Positions 35,640-45,056 of a DNA stretch of 64,000 nt are shown piece after piece. Both the position numbers and the translations under genes were made by a program. Under the pieces are notes generated by a model. It ran no database searches. It was not told the DNA's origin and worked only from the letters and a program-made list of their open reading frames with translations. How positions within the stretch are numbered: position 1 is the first letter of the stretch; each line of letters begins with the position of its first letter. Origin of the DNA: Hyunsoonleella aestuarii (GTDB taxonomy: Bacteria > Bacteroidota > Bacteroidia > Flavobacteriales > Flavobacteriaceae); contig NZ_VAWB01000001.1 in NCBI RefSeq assembly GCF_006148925.1, positions 896,001-960,000 on the forward strand, written 5' to 3'.

Positions 35640-37082
35640 TTAAAAACTACACGTTTTAATTTCTGTAACTCTTAAAGTATTCACCATACCCTTATCTTGA
35701 ATAGGCATTGCGGCTAAACTAATTAACATATCTCCAACGTCCAAATACCCTTTTTTACAAGCAATCGAATTTACATCTTCTATTGTTTCATCTGTACTTA
35801 CAAATCTGTCATAATAAAAAGCTTTTACACCCCATAACAAACTTAGTCTTGTTAAAATACGCTTGTTAGACGTGAACACCAGAATATGACAAGAAGGTCT
35901 CCAAGCCGAAATTTGAAAAGCGGTATAACCACTATTAGTTAAAGTGGAAATGGCTTTTGCATTTATTTCGTTTGCCATATTTGCGGCATGATAACAAATA
36001 GACTTCGTTATGTATCTGTTAGTTCTTATATGTGGAGGTAATTGCGGTACCTGAATAAGGTTAGAGTCTTCAACACTTTTAAGTATATCAGACATTTGTC
36101 TAATAACCTCAACTGGATAACTACCTACTGAAGTTTCTCCAGAAAGCATTACAGCATCTGCACCATCCATAACCGAATTTGCTACATCATTTACCTCGGC
36201 TCGAGTAGGTGTTAAACTAGAAATCATGGTCTCCATCATTTGTGTGGCAATGATAACTGGTATTCTAGCTTTCTTCGCTCGTAACACTAGTTGTTTTTGT
36301 ATTAACGGGACTTCTTCGGCAGGAACTTCAACTCCTAAATCACCACGAGCTACCATTAAACCATCACAATGAGCTACAATCTTATCGATGTTCTCTACCG
36401 CTTCTGGTTTTTCAATTTTTGCAATAATCGGGATTTTGTATTCGCTGTGTTCTTTGATTAAATCACGAAGCTGCATAAGGTCTTCTGCGTGACGTACAAA
36501 CGATAAGGCTATCCAATCTACGTCTTGGCTTATTGCGAAAATGGCATCTTCAATATCTTTTTCTGTAAGTGCTGGTTGAGAAATGTTGGTATTAGGAAGG
36601 TTTACTCCTTTTTTAGATTTTAAAGGTCCTCCTTGAATAACTTTTGCAGTTACTTCACTTTTATCATCAGTAGATACAACTTCAAAAATTAGTTTTCCAT
36701 CATCTAAAAGAATACGTTCTCCTGGTTTAGCATCTTGAGGAAACCTTTCATAAGTCATGTAAACACGCTCTTTAGTTCCTTCAAAGCGTTCTCCTGTAGC
36801 AAAGATAATTTCATCATCTGGATTAACCACCACTTCTTCCTTCATCACTCCTACACGAAGTTTTGGCCCTTGTAAATCTGCTAATATTGATGCGTTATAT
36901 CCAAATTCTTCATTAAGCGAACGAATAATTTCTATTCTTTCTTTTACGTCGTTATAATCGGCATGGGAGAAATTTATTCTAAACACATTAACGCCTTCAT
37001 CTAACATTCCTTTCAATACTTCTTTAGTGCTAGAAGCGGGCCCTAATGTTGCTACTATTTTTGTTTTTTTTGTTTTTGGCAT
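35640..37082 (-). CDS. pyk: pyruvate kinase
   Basis: 480 residues. RINFSHADY, ADLQGPKLRVG, KIEKPEA (active-site Lys), MVARGDLGVEVP and IATQMMETM form the catalytic barrel, and a C-terminal domain follows. The enzyme makes pyruvate and ATP from phosphoenolpyruvate, the last step of glycolysis. It has no PEP-utiliser extension. Its ATG overlaps the stop of the upstream IPExxxVDY gene by one base, so the two are translationally coupled, a typical flavobacterial pair. Confidence 0.97.
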   Translation of the reverse strand: MPKTKKTKIVATLGPASSTKEVLKGMLDEGVNVFRINFSHADYNDVKERIEIIRSLNEEFGYNASILADLQGPKLRVGVMKEEVVVNPDDEIIFATGERFEGTKERVYMTYERFPQDAKPGERILLDDGKLIFEVVSTDDKSEVTAKVIQGGPLKSKKGVNLPNTNISQPALTEKDIEDAIFAISQDVDWIALSFVRHAEDLMQLRDLIKEHSEYKIPIIAKIEKPEAVENIDKIVAHCDGLMVARGDLGVEVPAEEVPLIQKQLVLRAKKARIPVIIATQMMETMISSLTPTRAEVNDVANSVMDGADAVMLSGETSVGSYPVEVIRQMSDILKSVEDSNLIQVPQLPPHIRTNRYITKSICYHAANMANEINAKAISTLTNSGYTAFQISAWRPSCHILVFTSNKRILTRLSLLWGVKAFYYDRFVSTDETIEDVNSIACKKGYLDVGDMLISLAAMPIQDKGMVNTLRVTEIKTCSF

Positions 37083-37567
37083 TAGTAAAAAATTAAATTA
37101 TCCTTAGATTTTAATTGACTTGCGTCAACCGTATAGGCTGTTACAATTTGAGGAATATTCAATATACGATTAAGTATGGATTTCTCTTTTGTATAATTAT
37201 ATTCATTATCTATTTTTAAAAAATAGTTAACCTGCCTATATTCAGGTATTAAATTAAATGTTTTTGTAATCTGCTCTTGGGTTTTAAATAAAGATTTTAA
37301 ATCAATATCTCGTGCTTCTTCTCGCTTACAAATATTTGATACTAAGCTCCAAGTAGTGAGATGTTTTTTATCTTCCCACTCGAAAAAAGCGTAGTTAGAT
37401 TTACTGTTTTTAAAATCTAAATCCTCCTTACTACGCACTAAATTTATCCCTAAATATTTATTTAAAAGATAAGCCACGCGATAATCTTCAATGGTACAAT
37501 GTATTCCAATTAAGGTGTAACTAACCTCATTAAAAACATCTTCAAGAATAAGTTTGTGAACAGCCAT
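37082..37567 (-). CDS. IPExxxVDY family protein
   Basis: 161 residues, soluble. The family motif is present as IPEYRQVNY near residue 117, with Asn in place of Asp. The opening HKLILEDVFNEVSYTLIGIH and the FEWED block also fit. The family is restricted to Bacteroidetes and its function is unknown. It is coupled to pyk, which suggests a link with glycolysis or its control, but this is only context. Confidence 0.85.
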   Translation of the reverse strand: MAVHKLILEDVFNEVSYTLIGIHCTIEDYRVAYLLNKYLGINLVRSKEDLDFKNSKSNYAFFEWEDKKHLTTWSLVSNICKREEARDIDLKSLFKTQEQITKTFNLIPEYRQVNYFLKIDNEYNYTKEKSILNRILNIPQIVTAYTVDASQLKSKDNLIFY

Positions 37568-37683
37568 AACTTATAATTATCGACGTAAATATAGTGCATA
37601 TAAAACATACTAAAGATATGTTTCAACCAATGTTACAAATAAATACTACTAAAACGTTATAGTTCAAATTAATTAAAAATGAA

Positions 37684-38424
37684 TTAAATCATTTTAGAAA
37701 TTCTACTTTGAAAAACGAAAAACGCACGCTTAGAAGCTTTTTCTTCAGCCTTTTTCTTTGATGTTGCTCTGGCCTTAGCAACTATTTTATCATCTATTGA
37801 AAGCTTAACTGAAAAGTGACGAACATCATCATTTCCTGTATCTTCATATACTTGATAGTTAAAGGTTTTCTTTTCTTTTTGACACCATTCAATAAGCAAA
37901 CTCTTATAGCTTATTACTTTGCCCTCTAATTTTTCAATATCTACATAAGGAATAATGACACGATTAAAAATAAAACTTTCACAATATTTGTAACCTTTGT
38001 CTAAAAAAATTGCCCCTACTAGGGCTTCAAACAAATTCCCGTGAATATTATCTCCAAATTGTCCAGGTGGAATTTTGCTTTCAACTAAGCTTATGAGGTT
38101 TAGATCCTTTCCCAATTCATTGAGATGTTCTCTACTTACTATTTTAGAACGCATTTTGGTTAAATAACCTTCATCGCCTCCAGGAACCTCTAAATATAAA
38201 TGAGAAGCAATAACCGAGCTTAACATGGCATCACCCAAAAATTCTAATCGCTCATAATTAACAGCATTTCCTTTGCTGTCTTTTATGTTCATAGAACGAT
38301 GGGTAAAGGCTTTCTCGTAAACCTTGATTTTCTTGGGTTTAAACCCAAGTATTTTGGTTAATTCCATAAAAAAATTCCCGTTTCGTTCAAAACGGGAATT
38401 TAGTATGTTACGAATGATATTCAT
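37684..38424 (-). CDS. rnc: ribonuclease III
   Basis: 246 residues. The signature YERLEFLGDAML (about 57-68) and NLFEALVGAIFLDKGY (about 121-136) carry the acidic metal ligands. A double-stranded-RNA-binding domain follows (about 170-240, ending KAEEKASKRAFFVF). The enzyme processes rRNA and cleaves structured mRNAs. It follows fabF by 7 bp. An internal ATG (38367, Met20) exists, but the first 19 residues (IIRNILNSR) resemble other flavobacterial RNase III N-termini as I remember them, so I keep the long start. The 5' coding end contains a terminator-like hairpin (see separate entry). Confidence 0.95.
   Translation of the reverse strand: MNIIRNILNSRFERNGNFFMELTKILGFKPKKIKVYEKAFTHRSMNIKDSKGNAVNYERLEFLGDAMLSSVIASHLYLEVPGGDEGYLTKMRSKIVSREHLNELGKDLNLISLVESKIPPGQFGDNIHGNLFEALVGAIFLDKGYKYCESFIFNRVIIPYVDIEKLEGKVISYKSLLIEWCQKEKKTFNYQVYEDTGNDDVRHFSVKLSIDDKIVAKARATSKKKAEEKASKRAFFVFQSRISKMI
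38368..38401 (-). promoter_or_regulatory. terminator-like hairpin inside the rnc 5' coding region
   Basis: AATTCCCGTTT (38373-38383) pairs perfectly with AAACGGGAATT (38390-38400) around a 6-nt loop, and one more pair is possible. On the minus strand a run of seven T (38374-38368) follows. It overlaps codons for about residues 8-18 of RNase III. Confidence 0.6.
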
Positions 38425-38431
38425 TCGGGAT

Positions 38432-39682
38432 TTAATCTATCTTTTTGAATACGACACAAGCGTTGTGACCGCCAAATCCAAATGTATTACTCATAGCTAC
38501 TTTAACATCTCTTTTTTGAGCCTTGTTTAGTGTTAAATTTAATTCTGGGTCAATGTTTTCATCAACGGTGGTATGGTTAATTGTTGGTGGGACAACACCA
38601 TGTTCCATAGCCAAAATAACCGAAATTGCTTCAATAGCTCCCGCTGCACCTAGAAGGTGACCTGTCATTGATTTTGTAGAATTAATATTTATATTTTTTG
38701 CATGATCTCCAAACACGTTAGAAATAGCTTTTAACTCTGCCACATCGCCTAATGGAGTAGATGTACCATGCGTATTAATATGGTCTACATCTTCTGGCTT
38801 GAGTCCAGCGTTCTCTAAACAGTTTTTCATTACTGCAATTACACCTATGCCTTCTGGGTGAGGCGCCGTCATATGGTAAGCATCAGATGATAATCCACCT
38901 CCTGCTACTTCAGCATATATTTTTGCTCCTCTTGCTTTTGCGTGCTCATAATCTTCTAAAACTAGTGCTCCTGCACCTTCGCCTAAAACAAAACCATCTC
39001 TCGTCCCATCAAATGGACGAGATGCTGTTTCTGGACTTTCATTTCTTGTAGATAAGGCGTGCATCGCATTAAAACCTCCCATACCAGCTATAGTAACAGC
39101 CGCTTCACTTCCTCCTGTAACAACAACATCACAATGCCCTAAACGAATAGAGTTTAAAGCATCAAAAATGGCGTTAGCTGAGGAAGCACATGCTGAAACC
39201 GTAGTATAGTTAGGTCCCATAAAACCGTGCTTAATAGAAATGTTTGCTGGTGCAATGTCAGCAATCATTTTAGGAATAAAGAATGGGTTAAATCTTGGAG
39301 ATCCATCGCCATCAGCAAAGTTTAATACTTCCTGCTGAAAGGTTTCTAATCCACCAATTCCTGCACCCCATATAACACCAACCCGCAACTTATTAACTGA
39401 TTCTAGATCTAATTTAGCATCTTCAATGGCTTCATCTGCAGCTACCATAGCGTATTGCGCAAATTTATCCATTTTTCGAGCTTCTTTTCTATCTAGAAAG
39501 TCGGTTGCGTTAAAGTTCTTTAATTCGCAAGCGAATTTTGTTTTAAACTTCTCGGTATCATAATATGTTATAGGCGCAGCACCACTTTTTCCACTAATCA
39601 AGCCTTCCCAATATTCATCTTTGGTATTGCCAATAGGTGTTAAAGCCCCTAATCCTGTGACTACAACTCGCTTTAATTCCAT
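38432..39682 (-). CDS. fabF: 3-oxoacyl-ACP synthase II
   Basis: 416 residues, a condensing enzyme. The Cys-His-His triad is visible in VSACASSANAIFDAL, NTHGTSTPLGD and MTGHLLGAAGA. The C-terminal NTFGFGGHNACVVF is standard. It elongates acyl-ACP with malonyl-ACP in fatty acid synthesis. It follows acpP by 13 bp and precedes rnc by 7 bp, the usual acpP-fabF-rnc cluster. Confidence 0.97.
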   Translation of the reverse strand: MELKRVVVTGLGALTPIGNTKDEYWEGLISGKSGAAPITYYDTEKFKTKFACELKNFNATDFLDRKEARKMDKFAQYAMVAADEAIEDAKLDLESVNKLRVGVIWGAGIGGLETFQQEVLNFADGDGSPRFNPFFIPKMIADIAPANISIKHGFMGPNYTTVSACASSANAIFDALNSIRLGHCDVVVTGGSEAAVTIAGMGGFNAMHALSTRNESPETASRPFDGTRDGFVLGEGAGALVLEDYEHAKARGAKIYAEVAGGGLSSDAYHMTAPHPEGIGVIAVMKNCLENAGLKPEDVDHINTHGTSTPLGDVAELKAISNVFGDHAKNININSTKSMTGHLLGAAGAIEAISVILAMEHGVVPPTINHTTVDENIDPELNLTLNKAQKRDVKVAMSNTFGFGGHNACVVFKKID

Positions 39683-39695
39683 AAAGTATTTTTGC

Positions 39696-39929
39696 TTATT
39701 TTGCTTCCTCTATATAAGAAATAGCTTGACCAACTGTAGCAATATTTTCAGCTTGATCGTCTGGTATTTGAATATCAAATTCTTTTTCAAATTCCATGAT
39801 TAATTCCACAGTGTCTAATGAGTCTGCTCCTAAATCGTTTGTGAAACTAGCTTCAGTAACAACTTCATTCTCATCAACTCCTAATTTGTCCACGATAATC
39901 GCTTTTACTCTTGATGCAATGTCTGACAT
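39696..39929 (-). CDS. acpP: acyl carrier protein
   Basis: 77 residues, strongly acidic. The phosphopantetheine attachment motif [15 protein letters not shown] gives Ser37. The product carries growing acyl chains for fatty acid synthesis. It is the first gene of acpP-fabF-rnc, with a -7 box about 32 bp upstream. Confidence 0.98.
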   Translation of the reverse strand: MSDIASRVKAIIVDKLGVDENEVVTEASFTNDLGADSLDTVELIMEFEKEFDIQIPDDQAENIATVGQAISYIEEAK

Positions 39930-39960
39930 AATCTTTTAATTTTAAGTTTTAATTAGTTGG

Positions 39961-39968
39961 CAAAAATA
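39961..39968 (-). promoter_or_regulatory. Bacteroidetes -7 box before acpP
   Basis: On the minus strand TATTTTTG matches TAnnTTTG and lies 31 bp before the acpP start, the likely promoter of acpP-fabF-rnc. Confidence 0.45.
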
Positions 39969-40115
39969 AAAAACTTTATTTTTAAAACACATCTTTACTA
40001 TAAAAATGTGCTTGTAATTTACTAAAATTACATTTAAGTATTTAGTTTTTCCCTTCTAATTGTTAATAATTATTCTTTTTTTTGTTCGAATAATAATAAC
40101 ATTATTGTCTGTAAA

Positions 40116-40682
40116 ATGAAACGTATTGTAATCTTTGCGTCCGGAAGTGGTACTAATGCTGAAAATTTAATTAAGTTTTTTCACAACAGAGATAATGTGT
40201 CTGTTATTCAAGTACTTTCTAACAATCCTCATGCCAAAGTTTTAGATCGTGCTAAAAAACTAAATGTTAGTGCTTTGTCCTTCAACAGAATAGCTTTTTC
40301 AAAAACCGATGATGTTTTGAATATTTTAAAAGCTACTAGTCCAGATTTAATTGTCTTAGCCGGTTTTCTATGGAAATTTCCAGAACATATTTTGAACAAG
40401 TTCCCAGATAAAGTAATCAATGTACATCCTGCCTTATTGCCAAAATATGGCGGTAAAGGTATGTATGGCATGCATGTTCATGAAGCTGTTGTAGCTAATA
40501 ATGAGACTGAAACTGGAATTACCATACATTATGTAAATGAAAATTATGATGAAGGTGCTATGATTTTTCAAGCAAAATGTGATGTTTTAAAAACTGATAA
40601 TGCTGATGATGTAGCTGCTAAAATTCATGAATTGGAAATGGAGTATTTTCCGAAAGTTGTTGAGACACTTTTGAATGAGTAA
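40116..40682 (+). CDS. purN: phosphoribosylglycinamide formyltransferase
   Basis: 188 residues. ASGSGTNAENL (8-18) binds the substrate phosphate. The catalytic Asn-His-Asp set is N102, H104 (INVHPALLP) and D145 (YDEGAMI). The enzyme transfers formyl from 10-formyl-THF to GAR in purine synthesis. The stop overlaps the start of the RNase HI gene by 8 bp. It is divergent from acpP. Confidence 0.96.
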   Translation: MKRIVIFASGSGTNAENLIKFFHNRDNVSVIQVLSNNPHAKVLDRAKKLNVSALSFNRIAFSKTDDVLNILKATSPDLIVLAGFLWKFPEHILNKFPDKVINVHPALLPKYGGKGMYGMHVHEAVVANNETETGITIHYVNENYDEGAMIFQAKCDVLKTDNADDVAAKIHELEMEYFPKVVETLLNE

Positions 40683-41316
40683 AAAGAAAAAGAAATATTA
40701 TACCGTTTGGAAAGGGCATCACACCGGGGTTTTTGAATCATGGGACGATTGCAAAGCACAAATTAAAGATTTTCAAGGGGCACAATACAAATCGTTTTCA
40801 ACTTTCGAGGCTGCAAAAAAAGCGCTAAAAGGCAATTACAAAGATTATATAGGCAAGGCTTCTAAATTTAAAAGTGAACTTTCTGAAGAGCAGCTAAAAA
40901 AAATCGGACAGCCTAATTACAATTCCATCTGCGTGGATGCTGCTTCTAGCGGCAATCCAGGAAAAATGGAATACCGCGGTGTAGATACGAAAAGTAAAAA
41001 ACAATTATTCATTCAAGGTCCTTTTGAAGAGGGCACAAATAATATTGGTGAATTTCTAGCCATTGTGCATGGCTTAGCATTACTCAAAAAAAATAATAGT
41101 GATAGAATTCTTTACACAGATTCTAAAACGGCAATGATTTGGGTGAAAAAGAAAAAATGTAACACCAAATTAAAACAAAGTAACAAGAATAAACCACTTT
41201 TTGAATTAGTAGATAGAGCTATAGATTGGTTACAAAACAACACATACAAAACGGTGATTGTTAAATGGGAAACCAAAGCTTGGGGCGAAATACCAGCAGA
41301 TTTTGGAAGAAAATAG
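40675..41316 (+). CDS. ribonuclease HI with N-terminal viroplasmin domain
   Basis: 213 residues. The N-terminus (about 6-55; YYTVWKGHHTGVFESWDDCKA, FSTFEAAKKAL) is the caulimovirus-viroplasmin-like RNA/DNA-hybrid-binding domain. The C-terminal RNase H domain has D88 (CVDAASSG), E126 (IGEFLAI) and D149 (YTDSKTA). It removes RNA from hybrids. The 8-bp overlap with purN suggests co-translation; this purN pairing is, as far as I recall, frequent in flavobacteria. Confidence 0.92.
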   Translation: MSKKKKKYYTVWKGHHTGVFESWDDCKAQIKDFQGAQYKSFSTFEAAKKALKGNYKDYIGKASKFKSELSEEQLKKIGQPNYNSICVDAASSGNPGKMEYRGVDTKSKKQLFIQGPFEEGTNNIGEFLAIVHGLALLKKNNSDRILYTDSKTAMIWVKKKKCNTKLKQSNKNKPLFELVDRAIDWLQNNTYKTVIVKWETKAWGEIPADFGRK

Positions 41317-41317
41317 A

Positions 41318-41935
41318 TTAAGGGTTATCTACCCGCCATTTTACCCAAATAACTCCAGCTGGATTAGCCACATCACTTCCATTTCTTATTTCTAAAGTAA
41401 TAAAGTCTCCTGCATCGAAATCTATATTATATTCAGTTTGAGTAAAAGATCCACTTGATAAATTTACTCTTCCATCTAAAGTAGCATCTGTATCATTTCC
41501 AACATCAGTTCCATTAATCTTAATATCAAAATCTTTAGTAGAAGAGCCATCAGAAGATTTAATAGTCATATAAACTATGGTACCGTCAAAAGGCATTAGT
41601 GGTCCGCTAGAATTATTTCTCAAATCGCCTCCAAATCTTAACCTTTGATTATTTACATTACCATTCCTACCATATTGTAAAGCTGTAGTTTCGATACTCA
41701 ACCACTTATCTCTAGTTAAATCGTACATGTAAAGTTTGTCACCAATAACTGCCAATTGACCATCAGCATCTCCATCGGGAGCAGATTGAGGGTTTAATTG
41801 AAGAGCAGGAATTCCTGTATTGGTAGTCTCTATTTCTAATTCAGCTGAAGGGTCTGTTGTTCCAATGCCGACTTGCGACCACATTGCAGTGACATTAAGA
41901 CATAATAAAAATGCAAAAAAAAGGTTTAATTTCAT
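41318..41935 (-). CDS. secreted hypothetical protein with GIGTTDPSA motif
   Basis: 205 residues with a signal peptide (ending AMWSQ). It opens VGIGTTDPSAELEIETT, a motif common at the start of Bacteroidetes secreted structural proteins with tail-fibre-like or adhesin repeats. The rest is beta-rich with no catalytic motif. There is no T9SS C-terminal domain, so the final location is unclear. It is convergent with the RNase HI gene, with a 1-bp gap. Confidence 0.6.
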   Translation of the reverse strand: MKLNLFFAFLLCLNVTAMWSQVGIGTTDPSAELEIETTNTGIPALQLNPQSAPDGDADGQLAVIGDKLYMYDLTRDKWLSIETTALQYGRNGNVNNQRLRFGGDLRNNSSGPLMPFDGTIVYMTIKSSDGSSTKDFDIKINGTDVGNDTDATLDGRVNLSSGSFTQTEYNIDFDAGDFITLEIRNGSDVANPAGVIWVKWRVDNP

Positions 41936-42047
41936 TGAGAGAGGCTTTAAATGAACAATTTACACCACGAAAATATAAAATTTTTATTACATAATAAATT
42001 ACAGCATCTACTGTTCTTTTTATACGCTCTTTTTAATTTAATCATGT

Positions 42048-42055
42048 TATATTTG
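42048..42055 (+). promoter_or_regulatory. Bacteroidetes -7 box before the PfkB-family kinase
   Basis: TATATTTG is a perfect TAnnTTTG element 22 bp before the ATG at 42078. Confidence 0.45.
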
Positions 42056-42077
42056 CAGGAAATTAGAATTCCTTTCC

Positions 42078-43004
42078 ATGGGTAAATTAGTAATTGTTGG
42101 TACAGTAGCTTTTGATGCTATTGAAACTCCTTTTGGTAAAACCGACAAAATTCTTGGTGGCGCTGCCACTTTTATTGGTTTAGCGGCCTCTCATTTCAAT
42201 ATTGATTCTGCAGCAGTTTCTGTAGTTGGTGGTGATTTCCCACAGGAATATTTAGACCTATTGGCAAATAGAAATATTGATATATCTGGTGTTGAAATTA
42301 TAAAAGAAGGAAAGACTTTTTTCTGGAGTGGGCGTTATCATAATGACATGAACTCAAGAGATACTTTGGTTACAGAGTTAAATACGTTGGCCGATTTTAA
42401 GCCCGTTGTTCCAGTAAATTACAAAGATGCAGATGTTGTAATGCTCGGAAATTTGCACCCTTTAGTCCAAGCGAGTGTTTTAGATCAAATGGAGGTTAAA
42501 CCAAAAATGGTAATCTTAGATACCATGAATTTCTGGATGGATTGCGCACTTGAAGATTTGATGAATGTTATAAAACGAATCGACGTTATTACTATTAATG
42601 ATGAGGAAGCAAGACAATTAACAGGTGAATATTCTCTGGTTGTTGCCGCAAGAAAAATTCATAAAATGGGGCCTAAATATGTAGTTATTAAAAAAGGGGA
42701 ACACGGTGCCTTATTGTTTAATAACGATCATGTATTTTATGCTCCGGCATTACCCCTTGAGGAAGTTTTTGACCCTACTGGAGCTGGAGACACTTTTGCT
42801 GGAGGCTTTGCAGGATATATTGCAAAAACTAGTGACATCTCTTTTGAAAATATGAAGAATGCTGTAATATATGGATCAACGTTAGCATCATTTTGTGTTG
42901 AAAAATTTGGCACAGAACGTATGCAGAATTTATCGGACGAAGAAGTACATAAACGGTTAGCGCAATTTAAGCAACTAACACAATTTGAAATAGAACTAAC
43001 ATAA
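42078..43004 (+). CDS. PfkB family carbohydrate/nucleoside kinase
   Basis: 308 residues. ILGGAATFIGLAA near residue 27 is the N-terminal PfkB signature. DPTGAGDTFAGGF near residue 231 carries the catalytic Asp and anion hole. The substrate cannot be told from sequence; ribose, adenosine or another sugar are all possible. The following purF gene suggests a tie to nucleotide metabolism. A strong terminator lies only 5 bp beyond the stop. Confidence 0.88.
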   Translation: MGKLVIVGTVAFDAIETPFGKTDKILGGAATFIGLAASHFNIDSAAVSVVGGDFPQEYLDLLANRNIDISGVEIIKEGKTFFWSGRYHNDMNSRDTLVTELNTLADFKPVVPVNYKDADVVMLGNLHPLVQASVLDQMEVKPKMVILDTMNFWMDCALEDLMNVIKRIDVITINDEEARQLTGEYSLVVAARKIHKMGPKYVVIKKGEHGALLFNNDHVFYAPALPLEEVFDPTGAGDTFAGGFAGYIAKTSDISFENMKNAVIYGSTLASFCVEKFGTERMQNLSDEEVHKRLAQFKQLTQFEIELT

Positions 43005-43008
43005 ACCG

Positions 43009-43034
43009 ACGCGCTCAAAATTGAGCGCGTTTTT
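43009..43034 (+). terminator. intrinsic terminator between the PfkB kinase gene and purF
   Basis: ACGCGCTCAA (43009-43018) pairs perfectly with TTGAGCGCGT (43021-43030), followed by TTTT. It ends 21 bp before the purF ATG. Confidence 0.85.
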
Positions 43035-43055
43035 AATTTGTAATTGAACTCCAAA

Positions 43056-44954
43056 ATGAGCGATGCTTTAAAACATGAATGTGGAATTGCCATGATTAGG
43101 CTTTTAAAACCACTCGAATTCTATAAAGAAAAATATGGAAGTGCTTTTTATGGCGTAAATAAAATGTATTTAATGATGGAAAAGCAGCACAATCGTGGAC
43201 AAGATGGTGCAGGTTTCGCTAGTATTAAGTTAAATACTAACCCAGGCGAACGATATATTAGCAGGGTAAGGTCAGTTGCACAACAACCCATTCAAGATAT
43301 TTTCGGTCAAATAAACGAGCGAGTTAACAAAGCTTTTGAAACGAATCCAGAATACAAAGAAGATGTTGCAGCACAAAAAAGAAACCTTCCATATATAGGT
43401 GAAGTTTTATTAGGGCACGTAAGATATGGCACTTTTGGTAAAAATAGTGTTGAAAGTGTACATCCATTTTTAAGACAGAACAACTGGATGCATAGAAACC
43501 TCATTATGGCGGGTAACTTCAACATGACTAATGTAAAGGAATTGTTCAGTAATCTCATTGAACTTGGACAGCACCCAAAAGAGTATACCGATACTATTAC
43601 CATAATGGAAAAAATTGGTCATTTTTTAGATGACGCGGTTAGTAAAATATATAAAGACTTAAAAAAAGAAGGTTACAATAAAAGACAAGCATCTCCTTTA
43701 ATTGCAGAACGATTAAAAGTGTCTAAAATATTAAAAAGAGCTGCCAAAAACTGGGATGGAGGCTACGCTATGGCAGGACTTATTGGACATGGTGACTCTT
43801 TTGTTTTAAGGGATCCAGCTGGCATTAGACCTACATTTTATTATAAGGATGATGAAGTTGTGGTAGTTGCTTCAGAGCGACCTGTAATTCAAACGGTATT
43901 CAACGTTAAGTTTGAAGATGTAAAAGAACTAGAGCCAGGGCATGCCATTATCACAAAGAAATCAGGACAAGTAGCAATCAAAAAAATTCTAGAACCTTTA
44001 GAGCGTAAAGCGTGTTCTTTTGAACGTATATATTTTTCACGCGGAAGTGATGCCGAAATTTATATAGAGCGTAAAAAACTTGGAGAATTATTAATGCCGA
44101 AAGTTTTAGAGGCTATTGATAATGACACTAAAAATACTGTATTCTCATACATTCCTAACACAGCTGAAACTTCATTTTTTGGAATGATTGAACGTGCAGA
44201 AGCGCTTCTTAACAAAAAGAAAACAGCACAAATATTAAATGGGCAACGCTCCTTATCCGCTAAAAAGGTTACCGAGATATTATCTGAAAGAACGCGTGTT
44301 GAGAAAATTGCTATTAAAGATGTAAAGTTAAGAACCTTTATAACAGAAGATAGTAGTAGAGACGATTTAGTGGCCCATGTTTACGATGTTACTTACGGTG
44401 TCATTAAACCTCAAGATAATTTAGTCATTATAGATGATAGTATTGTAAGAGGAACAACATTAAAGAAAAGTATCCTTAAAATGTTGGATAGATTGAATCC
44501 TAAAAAAATAGTTGTAGTGTCATCTGCGCCGCAAATTCGTTATCCCGATTGCTATGGTATAGACATGGCTAATCTCGAAAGTTTAGTAGCATTTAGAGCC
44601 GCGCTTTCACTTTTAAAAGACAACAACAGCTATCAAATTATTGAGGACGTTTATAACAAATGTAAAGCTCAAGAAGATTTAAATGATGAGGACGTGCAAA
44701 ACTTTGTTAAAGAAGTTTATGCTCCATTTACTAATGAGCAACTTTCAGATAAAATATCAGAATTATTAAGCGATGAATCCATAAACGCTGAGGTTAAAAT
44801 TATTTTTCAAACAGTTGAAAACCTGCATCAAGCTTGCCCAAATAATAATGGAGATTGGTACTTCACAGGTAATTATCCAACGGTAGGTGGTAATAGAGTT
44901 GTTAATAGAGCATTTATTAATTTTTATGAAGGTAATAACGAACGGGCCTATTAA
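43056..44954 (+). CDS. purF: amidophosphoribosyltransferase, Bacteroidetes long form
   Basis: 632 residues from the ATG at 43056; an in-frame TTG 12 bp upstream is unlikely. MSDALKHEC suggests an 8-residue propeptide whose removal exposes the N-terminal nucleophile Cys9, as in the Bacillus-type enzyme. QHNRGQDGAG is the glutaminase loop, and VIIDDSIVRGTT is the PRPP-binding motif. The enzyme makes phosphoribosylamine from PRPP and glutamine, the first step of purine synthesis. It is about 130 residues longer than E. coli PurF through insertions and a C-terminal extension, as expected for this phylum. Confidence 0.9.
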   Translation: MSDALKHECGIAMIRLLKPLEFYKEKYGSAFYGVNKMYLMMEKQHNRGQDGAGFASIKLNTNPGERYISRVRSVAQQPIQDIFGQINERVNKAFETNPEYKEDVAAQKRNLPYIGEVLLGHVRYGTFGKNSVESVHPFLRQNNWMHRNLIMAGNFNMTNVKELFSNLIELGQHPKEYTDTITIMEKIGHFLDDAVSKIYKDLKKEGYNKRQASPLIAERLKVSKILKRAAKNWDGGYAMAGLIGHGDSFVLRDPAGIRPTFYYKDDEVVVVASERPVIQTVFNVKFEDVKELEPGHAIITKKSGQVAIKKILEPLERKACSFERIYFSRGSDAEIYIERKKLGELLMPKVLEAIDNDTKNTVFSYIPNTAETSFFGMIERAEALLNKKKTAQILNGQRSLSAKKVTEILSERTRVEKIAIKDVKLRTFITEDSSRDDLVAHVYDVTYGVIKPQDNLVIIDDSIVRGTTLKKSILKMLDRLNPKKIVVVSSAPQIRYPDCYGIDMANLESLVAFRAALSLLKDNNSYQIIEDVYNKCKAQEDLNDEDVQNFVKEVYAPFTNEQLSDKISELLSDESINAEVKIIFQTVENLHQACPNNNGDWYFTGNYPTVGGNRVVNRAFINFYEGNNERAY

Positions 44955-45015
44955 TTACGAAATAATCAATTTCTGTCACTTAATCTATAAAAACCACATT
45001 TAATCTAAAAAAAAC

Positions 45016-45034
45016 GCCGTTCGTCTAAAAAATA
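45016..45034 (+). promoter_or_regulatory. conserved upstream block of sRNA copy 1
   Basis: GCCGTTCGTCTAAAAAATA begins 52 bp before the conserved RNA start. It aligns with the blocks at 45220 and 45421 (shared GTT and CTAAAA core). Confidence 0.5.
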
Positions 45035-45056
45035 GTCAAAATATACCAAATACATC

